DNA from: Gammaproteobacteria bacterium MedPE
GTDB lineage: Bacteria > Pseudomonadota > Gammaproteobacteria > Enterobacterales > Psychrobiaceae
Direction of reading: 5' to 3'
DNA: 33,659 bases
Assembly (NCBI GenBank): GCA_001874365.1
Contig: MPDF01000020.1
Span: 1 to 33,659 of the forward strand
Both the position numbers and the translations under genes were made by a program. The notes beneath the pieces were generated by a model that was given only the letters and a program-made list of their open reading frames with translations, did no database searches and was not told where the DNA came from. Within the stretch, counting starts at the first letter, position 1. Every line of letters starts with the position of its first letter. Positions 10,251-21,909 of this stretch are shown here, piece after piece.

Positions 10251-12515
10251 CTAGTTAATTTCTTCATGCTTTTCTTGGGGTACAAATTCAAATGCTAACG
10301 CATCGTTTTTAATACTCACCGACACTGTACCGCCATGCGCCAACTTGCCAAACAACAATTCATTAGCCATTGGTTTTTTCAACTCATCTTGAATCACTCG
10401 AGTCATAGGTCGTGCGCCCATCGTTTTGTCATACCCCTTGTTAACTAACCACAAGCGCGCAGCCTTATCGACATTCAACGTTACTGCTTTCACATCAAGC
10501 TGAGCTTGAACTTCAACAATGAACTTATCAACAACTTGCTCAATAATTGACTGTTCTAGGCTATTAAACCAAACAATTGAATCAAGACGATTTCTAAATT
10601 CTGGCGAGAATACACGATTAATTTCTTGCATTGCATCCGTTGAATTATCTTGAATTTGGAAACCAATTGATTGACGCTCTGTCTGTGTCACGCCCGCATT
10701 AGTTGTCATTACAACAATAACGTTTCTAAAGTCAGCTTTACGGCCATTATTGTCAGTCAGGCTACCGTGGTCCATCACTTGTAATAACAGGTTATATACG
10801 TCGCTGTGAGCCTTCTCAATTTCATCAAGTAACACAACACTATGTGGATGTTTACGAACAGCATCCGTCAACAAGCCACCTTGATCATATCCAACATAAC
10901 CAGGAGGCGCACCAATGAGTCGACTCACAGTATGGCTTTCTAAATACTCAGACATATCGAAACGAATCAGCTCGACGCCTAAACATTTCGCCAGTTGCTT
11001 ACAAACTTCTGTTTTACCCACACCTGTGGCGCCAGCAAATAAGAAAGAACCAATTGGTTTGTCTTCATTACCTAACCCAGAGCGCGATAACCGAATTGCT
11101 GACGTTAATTTCTCAATCGCAGGATCTTGACCAAACACAACAAGTTTTAAGTTACGATCAAGATGTTGTAACAGCGTAATGTCAGATGACGATACTGATT
11201 GCTCAGGAATACGTGCCATTTTAGCAATGATGGTTTCGATATGTGAAACATCAATGACGTTGTCATCTTGTTCGTTACGCGTCATTGCGTGTCGAGCACC
11301 AGCTTCATCCATTACATCAATGGCTTTATCTGGTAAAAAGCGTTCTAAGATGTACTTATCTGATAATTTAGCGGCTGCTTGCATTGCTGCACGCGTATAA
11401 GTCACATTATGATGCTTTTCGTAACTCGGCTTTAGCCCCATTAGAATATCTGTTGTGTCTTCGATTGTCGGTTCTACGACATCTATTTTTTGGAAACGAC
11501 GTGCTAACGCTCTATCCTTCTCAAAAATACCACTGAATTCTTGATACGTTGTCGAACCAATACAACGCAATTTACCATTGGATAATAAGGGTTTGAGCAA
11601 GTTAGATGCATCTAACATGCCGCCAGATGCAGCACCGGCACCGATAATCGTATGTATTTCGTCGATAAACAAAATCGCATCAGCCTGTCTTTCAAACTCT
11701 TTAAGCACTGACTTAAAACGCTTCTCAAAGTCGCCGCGATACTTAGTTCCCGCTAAAATAGCCCCCATATCGAGCGAGTAAATAACGTGACCTTTAATCA
11801 CATCAGGCACATCATCTTTAATGATTCTAAAGGCTAGGCCCTCAGCAATTGCTGTTTTACCGACACCTGCTTCACCGACTAATAATGGATTATTTTTACG
11901 GCGACGTGATAATACTTGAACAGTACGCTCGACTTCACTCGCCCGGCCAATTAACGGATCTATTTCACCAGCTGATGCTGATTCATTCAAATTAACAGCG
12001 TACTTGGTTAATGCATTTGCTTTACTGGCGTCTTCCCCACCATCACTCTGTTCAATGCCAGGAATAGGATCGTGCTCTTCGTCTTTAGAGACACCATGAG
12101 AAATATAATTAACCACATCAAGACGTGATACATCAGACTTTTTAAGTAAATAAGTAGCCTGAGATTCTTGTTCACTAAAAATCGCAACTAATACATTTGC
12201 ACCGCTAACCTCACTGTTCCCTGACGATTGAACGTGAAAAACTGCACGTTGTAATACTCGCTGAAATCCCAGTGTTGGTTGCGTTTCTCGGTCGTTATCA
12301 TCTACGGGTAATAACGGTGTTGTTTCTTCGATAAAGGAAATGAGTTCTTGTTTAAGACTTGCTAAATTTGCACCACATGCATTAAGTGCATCTTTAGCTG
12401 ATTCGTTGTCGATGAGGGCCAATAACAGATGTTCTACCGTCATAAATTCGTGACGTTTCGCACGTGCATCTCTAAAGGCGTTATTGAGCGTTAATTCTAG
12501 TGATTTATTTAACAT
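10251..12515 (-). CDS. clpA: ATP-dependent Clp protease ATP-binding subunit ClpA
   Basis: ClpA is the hexameric unfoldase that feeds substrates to ClpP. The 754-residue product has an N domain (about 1-140) and two AAA+ modules with Walker A at GEAGVGKT (214-221) and GATGVGKT (495-502). Walker B includes ILFIDEIH (about 281-288) and VVLLDEIE. The ClpP-docking IGF loop is at 617-619. It lies 37 bases after clpS in the same direction, the conserved clpS-clpA pair. clpP is not in this window. Confidence 0.97.
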   Translation of the reverse strand: MLNKSLELTLNNAFRDARAKRHEFMTVEHLLLALIDNESAKDALNACGANLASLKQELISFIEETTPLLPVDDNDRETQPTLGFQRVLQRAVFHVQSSGNSEVSGANVLVAIFSEQESQATYLLKKSDVSRLDVVNYISHGVSKDEEHDPIPGIEQSDGGEDASKANALTKYAVNLNESASAGEIDPLIGRASEVERTVQVLSRRRKNNPLLVGEAGVGKTAIAEGLAFRIIKDDVPDVIKGHVIYSLDMGAILAGTKYRGDFEKRFKSVLKEFERQADAILFIDEIHTIIGAGAASGGMLDASNLLKPLLSNGKLRCIGSTTYQEFSGIFEKDRALARRFQKIDVVEPTIEDTTDILMGLKPSYEKHHNVTYTRAAMQAAAKLSDKYILERFLPDKAIDVMDEAGARHAMTRNEQDDNVIDVSHIETIIAKMARIPEQSVSSSDITLLQHLDRNLKLVVFGQDPAIEKLTSAIRLSRSGLGNEDKPIGSFLFAGATGVGKTEVCKQLAKCLGVELIRFDMSEYLESHTVSRLIGAPPGYVGYDQGGLLTDAVRKHPHSVVLLDEIEKAHSDVYNLLLQVMDHGSLTDNNGRKADFRNVIVVMTTNAGVTQTERQSIGFQIQDNSTDAMQEINRVFSPEFRNRLDSIVWFNSLEQSIIEQVVDKFIVEVQAQLDVKAVTLNVDKAARLWLVNKGYDKTMGARPMTRVIQDELKKPMANELLFGKLAHGGTVSVSIKNDALAFEFVPQEKHEEIN

Positions 12516-12552
12516 AAGTTTCCCCTTAAGATAAAGTCACTGTAACCAGCAA

Positions 12553-12867
12553 TTATACTTCTTCCATTGTACATAATAGTGGATGACCGTTTTCACGAGC
12601 ACAATCATTCACTTGGCTCACCTTTGTTTCTGCAACATCAGCACTGTAAGTGCCACAAGTTGCTTTCCCTTCTTGATGAATTTGCATCATCAGCTGATAA
12701 GCAGTTTCATCAGTTTTATTAAAGTATACGTTTAGAACATCAATTACAAAGTCCATAGGCGTATAGTCATCATTATTTAAAACAACCTTATACAGCGATG
12801 GCGGTTTCAAATCCTGTTTTTGAGTGTCCTTCTCGAGCACTAACTCGTTATCATTAAACTCGCTCAT
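12553..12867 (-). CDS. clpS: ATP-dependent Clp protease adaptor ClpS
   Basis: ClpS binds bulky N-terminal residues (Leu, Phe, Trp, Tyr) and hands N-degron proteins to ClpAP. The 104-residue product has the core signature [18 protein letters not shown] (about 28-45), with the pocket-lining Asn-Asp pair and the pocket His in [11 protein letters not shown]. The C-terminal AETKV element is present. The N-terminal extension that controls ClpA ATPase activity spans about residues 1-25. It is divergent from cspD, as in E. coli. Confidence 0.97.
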   Translation of the reverse strand: MSEFNDNELVLEKDTQKQDLKPPSLYKVVLNNDDYTPMDFVIDVLNVYFNKTDETAYQLMMQIHQEGKATCGTYSADVAETKVSQVNDCARENGHPLLCTMEEV

Positions 12868-12942
12868 ATCTTAATTTTAGACTCTTTATAAAAATTATGT
12901 GGAAAAATCAAAGAGATTTTATCAAAAAAAACTAATTATCTC

Positions 12943-12971
12943 TTGACTGAAAAATGAATTTGATTAACTAT
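12943..12971 (+). promoter_or_regulatory. Possible cspD promoter
   Basis: TTGACT (12943-12948) is followed at 17-bp spacing by AACTAT, a weak -10. If used, it gives an AT-rich 5' leader of roughly 110 bases before cspD. Long leaders are common in cold-shock-family genes. Only the -35 is convincing. Confidence 0.3.
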
Positions 12972-13087
12972 TTTAGTATTAAATTCGTATTAAAATCCAA
13001 GCTTAAATAATTTTATATGAAGTTGGTATGAAATTAGTAGTTATTTAGGTTGAGTGGAGCAACAGTAAAACAGAAGGAATTGCTATT

Positions 13088-13300
13088 ATGGCTACAGGCA
13101 CGGTGAAATGGTTCAACAATGCAAAAGGATTTGGCTTTATCTGTCCGGATAACGGCGGTGAAGATATTTTCGCTCACTATTCAGTGATCGAAATGGAGGG
13201 ATACCGTACGTTAAAAGCGGGACAAGAGGTTAACTACGAACTACAAAGCGGTCCGAAAGGCGCACATGCGGAGAAGATTAGCCCAGTAGAAAATCAATAA
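13088..13300 (+). CDS. cspD: Cold-shock-domain protein CspD
   Basis: This 70-residue single cold-shock domain has RNP1 (KGFGFI) and RNP2 (DIFAHYS) for single-stranded nucleic acid binding. In E. coli, CspD is a stationary-phase replication inhibitor. The choice of CspD over other Csp paralogues rests on its divergent position next to clpS and its CspD-like C-terminal half (EMEGYRTLKAGQEVNYEL). AAGGA precedes the ATG with a spacer of about nine bases. Confidence 0.92.
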   Translation: MATGTVKWFNNAKGFGFICPDNGGEDIFAHYSVIEMEGYRTLKAGQEVNYELQSGPKGAHAEKISPVENQ

Positions 13301-13337
13301 AAACACTCGTTGGATAATCATTCATTCCCTTGTGAAG

Positions 13338-13358
13338 GGGCTGTTGTTACAATAGCCC
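13338..13358 (+). other. Hairpin between cspD and rluE
   Basis: GGGCTGTT / AATAGCCC form an 8-bp stem with one G-U pair and loop GTTAC. No T run follows, so it is a weak terminator candidate at best. It could also be part of the rluE leader. Confidence 0.3.
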
Positions 13359-13386
13359 TAATCTAACTTAAAACTATTCTATACTA

Positions 13387-14037
13387 ATGTCTCAGACGCG
13401 ATCGCGCTTATCAATCAAACGCAAACCAACTTCACAAAACACTCAATCTAAGCAACACCGCAGTAGTATCTCTAAATCCAAAAAGCCGCAAGGACCAACC
13501 AAGGTTATTTTATTCAATAAACCTTTTGATGTTTTGTGCCAATTTAGTGGTGGCGAAGGCAGAGAAACCCTTGCTGATTATGTCGATGTTAAAGAGGTTT
13601 ATGCTGCTGGGCGATTAGATCGTGATAGCGAAGGTCTGTTGCTTCTAACCAATGACGGTAAATTGCAGGCAAAAATCACCCAACCTACCAATAAAATGGC
13701 AAAGACATACTGGGTACAAATTGAAGGTATTCCATCTGAAGATGCGCTCCGTAAATTAAGTCAGGGCGTTGTTTTAAAAGATGGGTTAACGCGACCTGCA
13801 CAAGTAAAAATCATAGAAGAGCCCTCCTCGTTATGGCAAAGGAATCCACCAATTCGAGAGCGTCAATCAATTCCTACTACCTGGCTTGAACTAACAATTA
13901 CCGAAGGTAGAAATAGGCAAGTGAGACGAATGACAGCGCATATTGGGCATCCTACGCTGCGCCTTATTCGATACCGTATCGGGCAATGGAGTCTTGATGG
14001 TATTAACAACGGCCAGTGGCAGCAAATAAAAGGTTAA
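13387..14037 (+). CDS. rluE: 23S rRNA pseudouridine(2457) synthase RluE
   Basis: RluE isomerises a uridine in the 23S rRNA peptidyl-transferase region (U2457 in E. coli). The 216-residue product has a basic, low-complexity N-terminal tail (about 1-37). The RsuA/RluB/E/F catalytic domain follows, with the catalytic Asp in [18 protein letters not shown] (about 75-92) and the later [22 protein letters not shown] motif. There is no S4 domain, consistent with RluE and unlike RluB or RluF. Its position ahead of mnmA-hflD-purB matches enterobacterial gene order. Confidence 0.92.
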   Translation: MSQTRSRLSIKRKPTSQNTQSKQHRSSISKSKKPQGPTKVILFNKPFDVLCQFSGGEGRETLADYVDVKEVYAAGRLDRDSEGLLLLTNDGKLQAKITQPTNKMAKTYWVQIEGIPSEDALRKLSQGVVLKDGLTRPAQVKIIEEPSSLWQRNPPIRERQSIPTTWLELTITEGRNRQVRRMTAHIGHPTLRLIRYRIGQWSLDGINNGQWQQIKG

Positions 14038-14160
14038 CCGACGGCTAAGATATCACTAATTCGTCTACCCACACCTAAATCTTTGTGATAGAATTTGCGC
14101 CCGAAAAATGCCAATCATTTGTTAACTTCGTCACACTATTTTGTCGATTTGAAATTAATA

Positions 14161-14176
14161 GGTGATTTATATCACA
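14161..14176. promoter_or_regulatory. Candidate CRP operator upstream of mnmA
   Basis: GGTGATTTATATCACA fits TGTGA-N6-TCACA at nine of ten half-site positions and is nearly palindromic. Its centre lies about 23 bases before the mnmA ATG. So close to the start it would more likely repress mnmA, or act on a nearby unmapped promoter, than activate in the class I manner. Confidence 0.5.
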
Positions 14177-14191
14177 ATCAGCAGGGTTTTA

Positions 14192-15304
14192 ATGTTAGAC
14201 AACGCAAGCAACGCATCCAAAAAAGTCATTGTCGGAATTTCCGGTGGTGTTGACTCATCTGTATCAGCTTATTTATTACAACAACAAGGCTATCAAGTCG
14301 AAGGGTTGTTTATGAAAAACTGGGAAGAAGACGATACTGATGAATATTGCTCTGCCGCTGACGATCTAAAAGACGCTCAAGCCGTCTGTGAAAAACTAGG
14401 CATCCCATTACATAGCATTAATTTCGCGGCGGAGTATTGGGACAATGTATTTGAATATTTTCTCGAAGAATATAAGGCAGGTCGCACACCTAATCCTGAT
14501 ATTATTTGTAATAAAGAAATCAAATTTAAAGCGTTTTTAGAATTTGCCGCCGAGGCATTAAATGCTGATTACATAGCGACGGGCCATTATGTTCGCCGCC
14601 GTGAAGTTAACGGCCAATGGCAATTATTACGCGGACTCGATGAAAATAAAGACCAAAGTTACTTTCTTTATACGCTCGGCAGCGAACATGTCGGACAAAC
14701 ACTATTCCCCGTTGGTGAACTAGAAAAACCTGAAGTACGCCGAATTGCCCTTGAGCAAGATTTGGTAACCCATAACAAGAAAGATTCAACGGGTATTTGC
14801 TTTATTGGTGAGCGTAAATTTAAAGACTTCTTGGCCAAATACTTGCCCGCACAACCTGGCGTTATCGAAAGTTGTGAAGGCGAAGAAATTGGCAAACACG
14901 ACGGTTTGATGTATCACACATTAGGTCAACGTAAAGGCCTTCAAATCGGTGGCTTATCTAATCATGGTGAAGCGCCATGGTACGTAGTTGATAAAGACGT
15001 TGCCCGTAACGTGTTGATTGTAGGTCAAGGCAGTGACCACCCTCGCCTGTTTTCCAACGGTTTATTGGCAAGTCAAACGCATTGGACAGACCGTCTTGGA
15101 CCGCAGCAGATAACTAAGCTGACGGTGAAAACACGTTATCGCCAAACAGATATTCCATGTACGGTATACCCAGCAGGCCCAGAGCAAGTGCGCGTTATCT
15201 TTGATGAGCCACAAAGCTCAGTAACACCTGGTCAATCAGCTGTTTTTTACGATGGCGAGGTCTGTTTAGGCGGCGCAATCATCGATGAAGTCATAAGGGA
15301 TTAA
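14192..15304 (+). CDS. mnmA: tRNA-specific 2-thiouridylase MnmA
   Basis: MnmA makes 2-thiouridine at wobble U34 of tRNA-Lys, -Glu and -Gln using sulfur relayed through the Tus proteins. The 370-residue product (E. coli 368) has the PP-loop ISGGVDSS. The two catalytic cysteines lie in [13 protein letters not shown] and [12 protein letters not shown]. An in-frame GTG ten codons upstream overlaps the CRP-like site; the ATG at 14192 gives the family length and is preferred, although its SD is weak. hflD follows after two bases. Confidence 0.96.
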   Translation: MLDNASNASKKVIVGISGGVDSSVSAYLLQQQGYQVEGLFMKNWEEDDTDEYCSAADDLKDAQAVCEKLGIPLHSINFAAEYWDNVFEYFLEEYKAGRTPNPDIICNKEIKFKAFLEFAAEALNADYIATGHYVRRREVNGQWQLLRGLDENKDQSYFLYTLGSEHVGQTLFPVGELEKPEVRRIALEQDLVTHNKKDSTGICFIGERKFKDFLAKYLPAQPGVIESCEGEEIGKHDGLMYHTLGQRKGLQIGGLSNHGEAPWYVVDKDVARNVLIVGQGSDHPRLFSNGLLASQTHWTDRLGPQQITKLTVKTRYRQTDIPCTVYPAGPEQVRVIFDEPQSSVTPGQSAVFYDGEVCLGGAIIDEVIRD

Positions 15305-15306
15305 TT

Positions 15307-15933
15307 GTGTCTGTTGAGTCAATTGACAATCAAGCATTAGCATTTGCGGCATTAGCTCAATGTGCCAAACTTGCAAATGATGTGGCCCGTCATGGGGTTA
15401 TCGATAACGATCAATGGCAAGTGTGTGTTGCAAGTTTAGTGTGCACCAATCCAGAATCAGTAATGGATATTTACGACCCCGTAGCGGACCTTTCATCGGG
15501 TCTTGATACGTTGATTAAACAATTATCAGACTCTGGTGAAGGCCGTAGCATTGAAATAACAAAATATATTGCAGGCGTCGTGTCGTTAAGCCGTAAGTTA
15601 ATGCGCAACGATAATGCGATGGCAATGATGAGCCAGCGTATTGATCAGGTCAAACGTCAACTACATCACTTCACTATAAACGATGATGCAGTGATTAGTA
15701 ATTTTGCTAGCATTTACAGCGATATTGTTAGCCCGTTAGGGGCGAAGATAAATGTGACAGGCACACCGACACATTTACAACAGTTACTAAATCAAAAGAA
15801 AATCAGAACCTTATTATTGGCTGGCGTGCGCGCAGCGATTTTATGGCAACAAGTGGGCGGTAAACGTCGTCATTTGTTCTTTAGCCGTAAAGCCTACGTA
15901 AAATCGGCTAAACAACAATTAACCCAATTTTAA
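15307..15933 (+). CDS. hflD: High-frequency lysogenization protein HflD homologue
   Basis: HflD is a small peripheral membrane protein conserved between mnmA and purB. In E. coli it influences lambda lysogeny by binding CII, and its housekeeping role is unclear. The 208-residue product has the expected SPLGAKINVTGTPTHLQ and LLLAGVRAAILWQQVGGKR segments near the C terminus. It starts with GTG two bases after mnmA, preceded by AAGGGA. Context and length (E. coli 213) agree. Confidence 0.93.
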   Translation: MSVESIDNQALAFAALAQCAKLANDVARHGVIDNDQWQVCVASLVCTNPESVMDIYDPVADLSSGLDTLIKQLSDSGEGRSIEITKYIAGVVSLSRKLMRNDNAMAMMSQRIDQVKRQLHHFTINDDAVISNFASIYSDIVSPLGAKINVTGTPTHLQQLLNQKKIRTLLLAGVRAAILWQQVGGKRRHLFFSRKAYVKSAKQQLTQF

Positions 15934-17328
<1,395 letters not shown>

Positions 17329-17368
17329 TCGGATAATATAACTCAATACCCAAGTAATTTGGGTCTGT

Positions 17369-17405
17369 AAGGCAATGATGTTCAATGAATATCGTTGCCT
17401 TTTTT
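17369..17405 (+). terminator. Rho-independent terminator after purB
   Basis: AAGGCAATGAT pairs with ATCGTTGCCTT (11 bp, one G-U) around an 11-base loop, and a T run follows. A smaller ACCCAA / TTGGGT hairpin lies just upstream at 17348-17364. Confidence 0.85.
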
Positions 17406-17430
17406 AATTTCATTAACCTAAAGAAGCATT

Positions 17431-18582
17431 ATGTATAGCGTAAATTTAAAGAATCTTACTCGTCAGCAATTTTTAGATGAATACTGGCAAAAAAAACCAG
17501 TATTAATTCGCGGTGCAATTACTAACTTCGACGATCCTATTACGCCAGACGAATTAGCAGGTCTTGCAATGGAGCCATCTGCTGAATCACGCCTTGTTTC
17601 TCAAACAGACGGTAAATGGAACGCGCAGCACGGCCCTTTTGATAGTTATGATCACCTTGGCGAAGAAAATTGGTCTTTACTCATTCAAGGTGTTGACCAC
17701 TGGGATGAGAATGTTGATGCTTTGCTCAAAGAATTTCGGTTTATGCCAAACTGGCGTATCGATGACGTCATGGTCAGTTTTGCGACACCTGGTGGTGGCG
17801 TAGGTCCGCATGTTGATAATTATGATGTATTTATCATTCAAGGCAGCGGTAAGCGCCATTGGCAAGTTGGTAGTAATGAAACCCTTACTGAAGTCGTTGC
17901 CAATGAAGCCCTCCTTCATGTTGAAGCTTTTGAACCTATTATCGACGCTCAGTTAACGGCCGGCGACATGCTGTACATTCCGCCTGGTTTCCCTCATCAA
18001 GGCGTTGCTATTGAACCATCAATGAGCTTCTCCGTCGGCTATCGTACTATCGCTAAATCTCACTTGTTTAGTGGATTTGCCGACTACCTCATCGATAATC
18101 AATTAGGGAAAGACATGGTGATTGATCCTCAGCGCCAAGCCACTAAAACCCCTGGCTTGATCGATGAAGATGATATCCACAATTTAACGACTAGCTTGCA
18201 AGACATGCTAGGTGACGAACAACGTTTAACGGACTTTTACGGTCAACACCTCTCTGCCGCTAAACATGAATTAGCCATTGAAGAAGATATAGAACCATTT
18301 TCAGCCGATGAAATTTTGGATATTTTGCAAGAACAACCTCTCAATCGACTTGGCGGATTACGCTGCTTGTATTTTCCACAAGAGTGGGCAAAAGGCTGGT
18401 TGTATATCGACGGTGAAAAATATGTTGTGTCGCCGACATTGCATAACGCAATGACACTGTTAGCCGATGAAACAGCCCTTTCTCATAGACAGTTAGCCCC
18501 TTGGCTTGAATATGACGAATTTAAAATGCTAGTGACACAGCTGGTTAATCAAGGTTTTTGGTACTTTCTTCCGACCGAGTAA
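17431..18582 (+). CDS. roxA: 50S ribosomal protein L16 3-hydroxylase RoxA (JmjC, YcfD family)
   Basis: RoxA is an Fe(II)/2-oxoglutarate oxygenase that hydroxylates a conserved Arg of ribosomal protein L16 (uL16). The 383-residue product (E. coli 373) has the iron-binding HxD in GVGPHVDNYDVF (about residues 125-136) and the distal His in IPPGFPHQGVAI. The C-terminal winged-helix region of the family follows. It comes after the purB terminator, so it probably has its own promoter. In E. coli, ycfD lies just past purB-phoPQ. Confidence 0.94.
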   Translation: MYSVNLKNLTRQQFLDEYWQKKPVLIRGAITNFDDPITPDELAGLAMEPSAESRLVSQTDGKWNAQHGPFDSYDHLGEENWSLLIQGVDHWDENVDALLKEFRFMPNWRIDDVMVSFATPGGGVGPHVDNYDVFIIQGSGKRHWQVGSNETLTEVVANEALLHVEAFEPIIDAQLTAGDMLYIPPGFPHQGVAIEPSMSFSVGYRTIAKSHLFSGFADYLIDNQLGKDMVIDPQRQATKTPGLIDEDDIHNLTTSLQDMLGDEQRLTDFYGQHLSAAKHELAIEEDIEPFSADEILDILQEQPLNRLGGLRCLYFPQEWAKGWLYIDGEKYVVSPTLHNAMTLLADETALSHRQLAPWLEYDEFKMLVTQLVNQGFWYFLPTE

Positions 18583-18753
18583 GTAGGTAAAGGGTCGATA
18601 TCAACTTTTCTTTACACCTACAGAAAAGCTTTTTATTCGCCCTGAACTAGCCACCCAGAATAAGACAATGATATGTTGCCGTCACTCTAATAATAACAAC
18701 GACGTAGTAGCGAGCTATCGCCGTTACGTTTACAGCATCTTAGGAGAACTAAC

Positions 18754-19803
18754 GTGGCTGTTTTTAATTTACCTTCTTTTGATAACCACGAGCATGTTGC
18801 TTTCTTTAGCGACGAACAAAGCGGCCTCAAATCAATCGTCGCTATTCACGATACAACCTTAGGTCCAGCCGTTGGCGGTTGTCGCATGTGGAATTATGCC
18901 AGCGATGAAGAAGCGATTACCGATGTGCTAAGACTCTCACAAGGCATGACTTATAAAAATGCCGTTGCAGGGCTTGCAATGGGTGGCGGTAAATCGGTGA
19001 TCATCGGTGATGCAAACAAAGATAAATCACCTGAGATGTTCCGCGCCTTTGGTCGTTCAATTCATCGTTTAGGCGGTAAATATTACAGTGCAGAAGATGT
19101 TGGGATCACAACGCAAGACATCATGATTGCTCATCAAGAAACACCTTATATGGCAGGCCTAGAAGGTAAAAGCGGCGACCCATCACCTTTTACCGCTTTA
19201 GGTACTTATTTGGGCATTAAAGCCGCCGTAAAATATCAATTAAACAAAGATTCACTGAATGGTCTCTCTGTGGCTATACAAGGTCTTGGTCATGTGGGCT
19301 ATCATTTATGCCGCCACTTACACAACGCCGGTGCAAAATTAGTCGTTACAGATCTTAATCAACAAGCACTAGCAAAAGTCAAACAAGAGTTTAACGCGAC
19401 CATTGTTGGCCTTGAGGAAATTTACCACCAAGATGTTGATATTTATGCCCCTTGCGCCTTAGGTGCAACGATTAATGATCAAACAATTAATGTTATCAAA
19501 GCAAGTATTGTTGCCGGATGCGCAAACAATCAATTAGCAGAACTTCATCACGGAGAAATGCTGCGCCAAAAAGGCATATTATACGCGCCAGATTACGTGA
19601 TTAACGCTGGTGGAATTATCAATGTATCTTTTGACAATGACTATGACGAAGCAAAGTCTACTGCAAAAGTTGAGCGCATTTATAATACCTTACTGGATAT
19701 TTTCCAAGAAGCAGACAGTAAATCTTGTCAGACAAGTACGATTGCCGATGCGATGGCACGTGATATCATTGCTAATAAAAAAGCACAACAACAATTAGTT
19801 TAA
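18754..19803 (+). CDS. Leucine dehydrogenase
   Basis: This enzyme catalyses NAD-dependent oxidative deamination of branched-chain amino acids to 2-oxo acids, the first catabolic step. The 349-residue product belongs to the Glu/Leu/Phe/Val dehydrogenase family. The catalytic Lys is in AGLAMGGGKSVIIGD, preceded by GPAVGGCRMW. The nucleotide-binding motif is VAIQGLGHVGYHLC, and PDYVINAGGIINV lies near the C terminus. The start is GTG with AGGAG seven bases upstream. The shorter length and the VGGCRMW motif favour leucine over glutamate dehydrogenase; valine specificity is possible. Confidence 0.92.
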   Translation: MAVFNLPSFDNHEHVAFFSDEQSGLKSIVAIHDTTLGPAVGGCRMWNYASDEEAITDVLRLSQGMTYKNAVAGLAMGGGKSVIIGDANKDKSPEMFRAFGRSIHRLGGKYYSAEDVGITTQDIMIAHQETPYMAGLEGKSGDPSPFTALGTYLGIKAAVKYQLNKDSLNGLSVAIQGLGHVGYHLCRHLHNAGAKLVVTDLNQQALAKVKQEFNATIVGLEEIYHQDVDIYAPCALGATINDQTINVIKASIVAGCANNQLAELHHGEMLRQKGILYAPDYVINAGGIINVSFDNDYDEAKSTAKVERIYNTLLDIFQEADSKSCQTSTIADAMARDIIANKKAQQQLV

Positions 19804-19863
19804 TCATCCTTTTTTACTAATTCGTTATTGTTTAATAGCGTTTTCTTTCCTATAGTTAAGGAC

Positions 19864-21867
19864 ATGGAAGTCTTTACAAAGTGTATTATGGACAATAAAC
19901 GATTAACATCATTTAGTTTGATCCCACCGTCACAATTGACCTCATTTAATTATGTCAAAACGCCGATGTGGATTTATGATGTCGAAGCATTTCATATTTG
20001 CTGGGCTAATGATCCTGCATTAACGCTCTGGAATAACAGCCAAGATAACCCTCTATTATCTCGCGATCTCTCAGAAGACATGTCACAAGTTATTGAACTT
20101 AGTATCAAACAAATCGCAAAAGAAAGTCGCAAGAAGCCGTGTAAAAGTTGGTGGACGCTCTACCCGCAAAATATTGCAAAACAAGTCTACATTCGTTTTT
20201 CAAATATCAGTAATGACGACGACCAAAACCTACTGCTATGTGAAGCGCTGTTAGAGCGTGATGAGGTAGAACGCGATACGCATTTCGCTCTCGACAATAC
20301 GATTAAGTCCTTATTCAACCGTGATGGCAGTCTGCTTAGCGGAAATCTTAGGTTTGCCGAATGTTATGATACGCAGACAATTTCATTACCTGAACTTATC
20401 GAAATGGAAGTTGATGAGTTAAAACGTAAAATGGGAATGAACCACCAGATAGAGTTTGAACGTCAAACCATTAATCGCGGTGTGATGGCCTGGTATAATT
20501 TTCACATCAAGGAATTAATGCCAGAGCAGCATTATATCATTAGCCAAGAAAATATTACTGAACGAAAGTTAAAAGAGCAGACCTATCGTCACCTCGCTTA
20601 TCACGACCAATTAACAGGACTACTCAACCGTTATGGATTCAACAATTTTCTTATAGAGCAGTGCCACAAAGCAGAGCCATTTTATCTCTTTTTAGTTGAT
20701 TTAGACGCGTTTAAACTGGTTAATAATAACCTAGGTCATAGCGCTGGTGACGAAGTTCTCGTCGAAATTGCGCGGCGCTTCGTAATGCATTTACCTGACA
20801 GCTATCAAACCTGTCGCTTCGCTGGCGACGAGTTTATTGTCGTCGTCCCCCAACAACAAGATAGTCAATCGGTTGATGCTATCAGTCAGTTAATTCTAGA
20901 CATTGTTGCCCAGCCAATAGAAAAAATAGACAGTATTCAAATTACCGCGAGTATCGGTGCGGCCAGTTATCCTATCGATGCTAAAGAGCCTAACGACCTC
21001 ATTATGTACGCTGACACTGCAATGTATAAAGCAAAAGAACGTGGCTCAAAAAGCTATTGTAGTTTTGCTCAACAAATGAGTTTAGAAATTCAACGTCGCT
21101 CTGCAATTCAGCAAGGTTTGAAACAGGCACTTAATTTCAGGGAGCTTGTGCCTTTATTTCAGCCGATTGTCGATATGAAAAACAATACGTTAATTGGTAT
21201 GGAAGCGTTGCTAAGCTGGGATAGCCCAACGCTTGGCCGTGTCCCACCACAGGAGTTTGTTGAAGAAGCCGAACGATCTGGCATGATGAATGAAATTGGA
21301 CAGTGGATTTTGCGCAGTGCCTGTGAGCAATGCTTAACATGGCAACAACGTACTGGGCACCCATTAACCTTATCCGTTAATGTTTCTGCTATTCAGCTTA
21401 ACGATAATTTCATTAATACCTTAGATGACATTCTCAAAAAAACAGGCTTTCCTGCAAAGCAACTGACCCTTGAGTTAACAGAATCTATCTTTTTATTAAA
21501 TATCAAACAAGTAATCAAACGTCTTAAAGCTATTAGTAGTCGTGATGTTGGCGTTTGTATCGACGACTTTGGCACCGGATATTCGTCATTATCCTACATT
21601 CATAAATTGCCTATTGATGCACTCAAAATAGACCGTTCATTTATTAGTGATATTGATAATAGTGATGTAGTTATTGAAGCGACGGTCGCGATGGCAAGTA
21701 AACTTGGGCTCAAAGTAGTGGCAGAAGGTATTGAAAGTCAACATCAACGGGAAATGATGCTGCGTTACCCAAATTTATTGGCACAAGGCTATTATTATTC
21801 TCGCCCAGTTAACGCACAGGAATTTGAGAAGTTAAGTTTATTTACTAAATTATTGCCCAAAGAATGA
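19864..21867 (+). CDS. PAS-PAS-like GGDEF/EAL cyclic-di-GMP protein
   Basis: This is a predicted cytoplasmic two-domain c-di-GMP enzyme without membrane helices. Residues about 30-120 and 140-235 look like two PAS-type sensor regions (PMWIYDVEAFHICWAN, then an ENITERKLKEQ exit helix). The GGDEF domain (about 245-400) has AGDEF at 320-324, a variant compatible with cyclase activity. The EAL domain (about 425-660) keeps EALL (447), NVSAIQL, ELTES, DDFGTGYSS (567) and AEGIES (620), so phosphodiesterase activity is expected. Start choice is uncertain among TTG 19828, ATG 19864 and ATG 19888; none has a well-placed SD. Confidence 0.88.
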   Translation: MEVFTKCIMDNKRLTSFSLIPPSQLTSFNYVKTPMWIYDVEAFHICWANDPALTLWNNSQDNPLLSRDLSEDMSQVIELSIKQIAKESRKKPCKSWWTLYPQNIAKQVYIRFSNISNDDDQNLLLCEALLERDEVERDTHFALDNTIKSLFNRDGSLLSGNLRFAECYDTQTISLPELIEMEVDELKRKMGMNHQIEFERQTINRGVMAWYNFHIKELMPEQHYIISQENITERKLKEQTYRHLAYHDQLTGLLNRYGFNNFLIEQCHKAEPFYLFLVDLDAFKLVNNNLGHSAGDEVLVEIARRFVMHLPDSYQTCRFAGDEFIVVVPQQQDSQSVDAISQLILDIVAQPIEKIDSIQITASIGAASYPIDAKEPNDLIMYADTAMYKAKERGSKSYCSFAQQMSLEIQRRSAIQQGLKQALNFRELVPLFQPIVDMKNNTLIGMEALLSWDSPTLGRVPPQEFVEEAERSGMMNEIGQWILRSACEQCLTWQQRTGHPLTLSVNVSAIQLNDNFINTLDDILKKTGFPAKQLTLELTESIFLLNIKQVIKRLKAISSRDVGVCIDDFGTGYSSLSYIHKLPIDALKIDRSFISDIDNSDVVIEATVAMASKLGLKVVAEGIESQHQREMMLRYPNLLAQGYYYSRPVNAQEFEKLSLFTKLLPKE

Positions 21868-21909
21868 TGATAATATTGTGTCTATACAGTGCTCTACTCA
21901 GAACTCTGG

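Noticed and set aside
13330-13353. TTGTGA and TACAAT as an rluE promoter
   Set aside because: The spacer is only 12 bp, and TACAAT lies within a hairpin. I could not support it.
14161-14176. FNR site as the reading of the palindrome upstream of mnmA
   Set aside because: FNR sites need TTGAT-N4-ATCAA. Here the outer bases are GTGAT and ATCAC, which fit CRP better.
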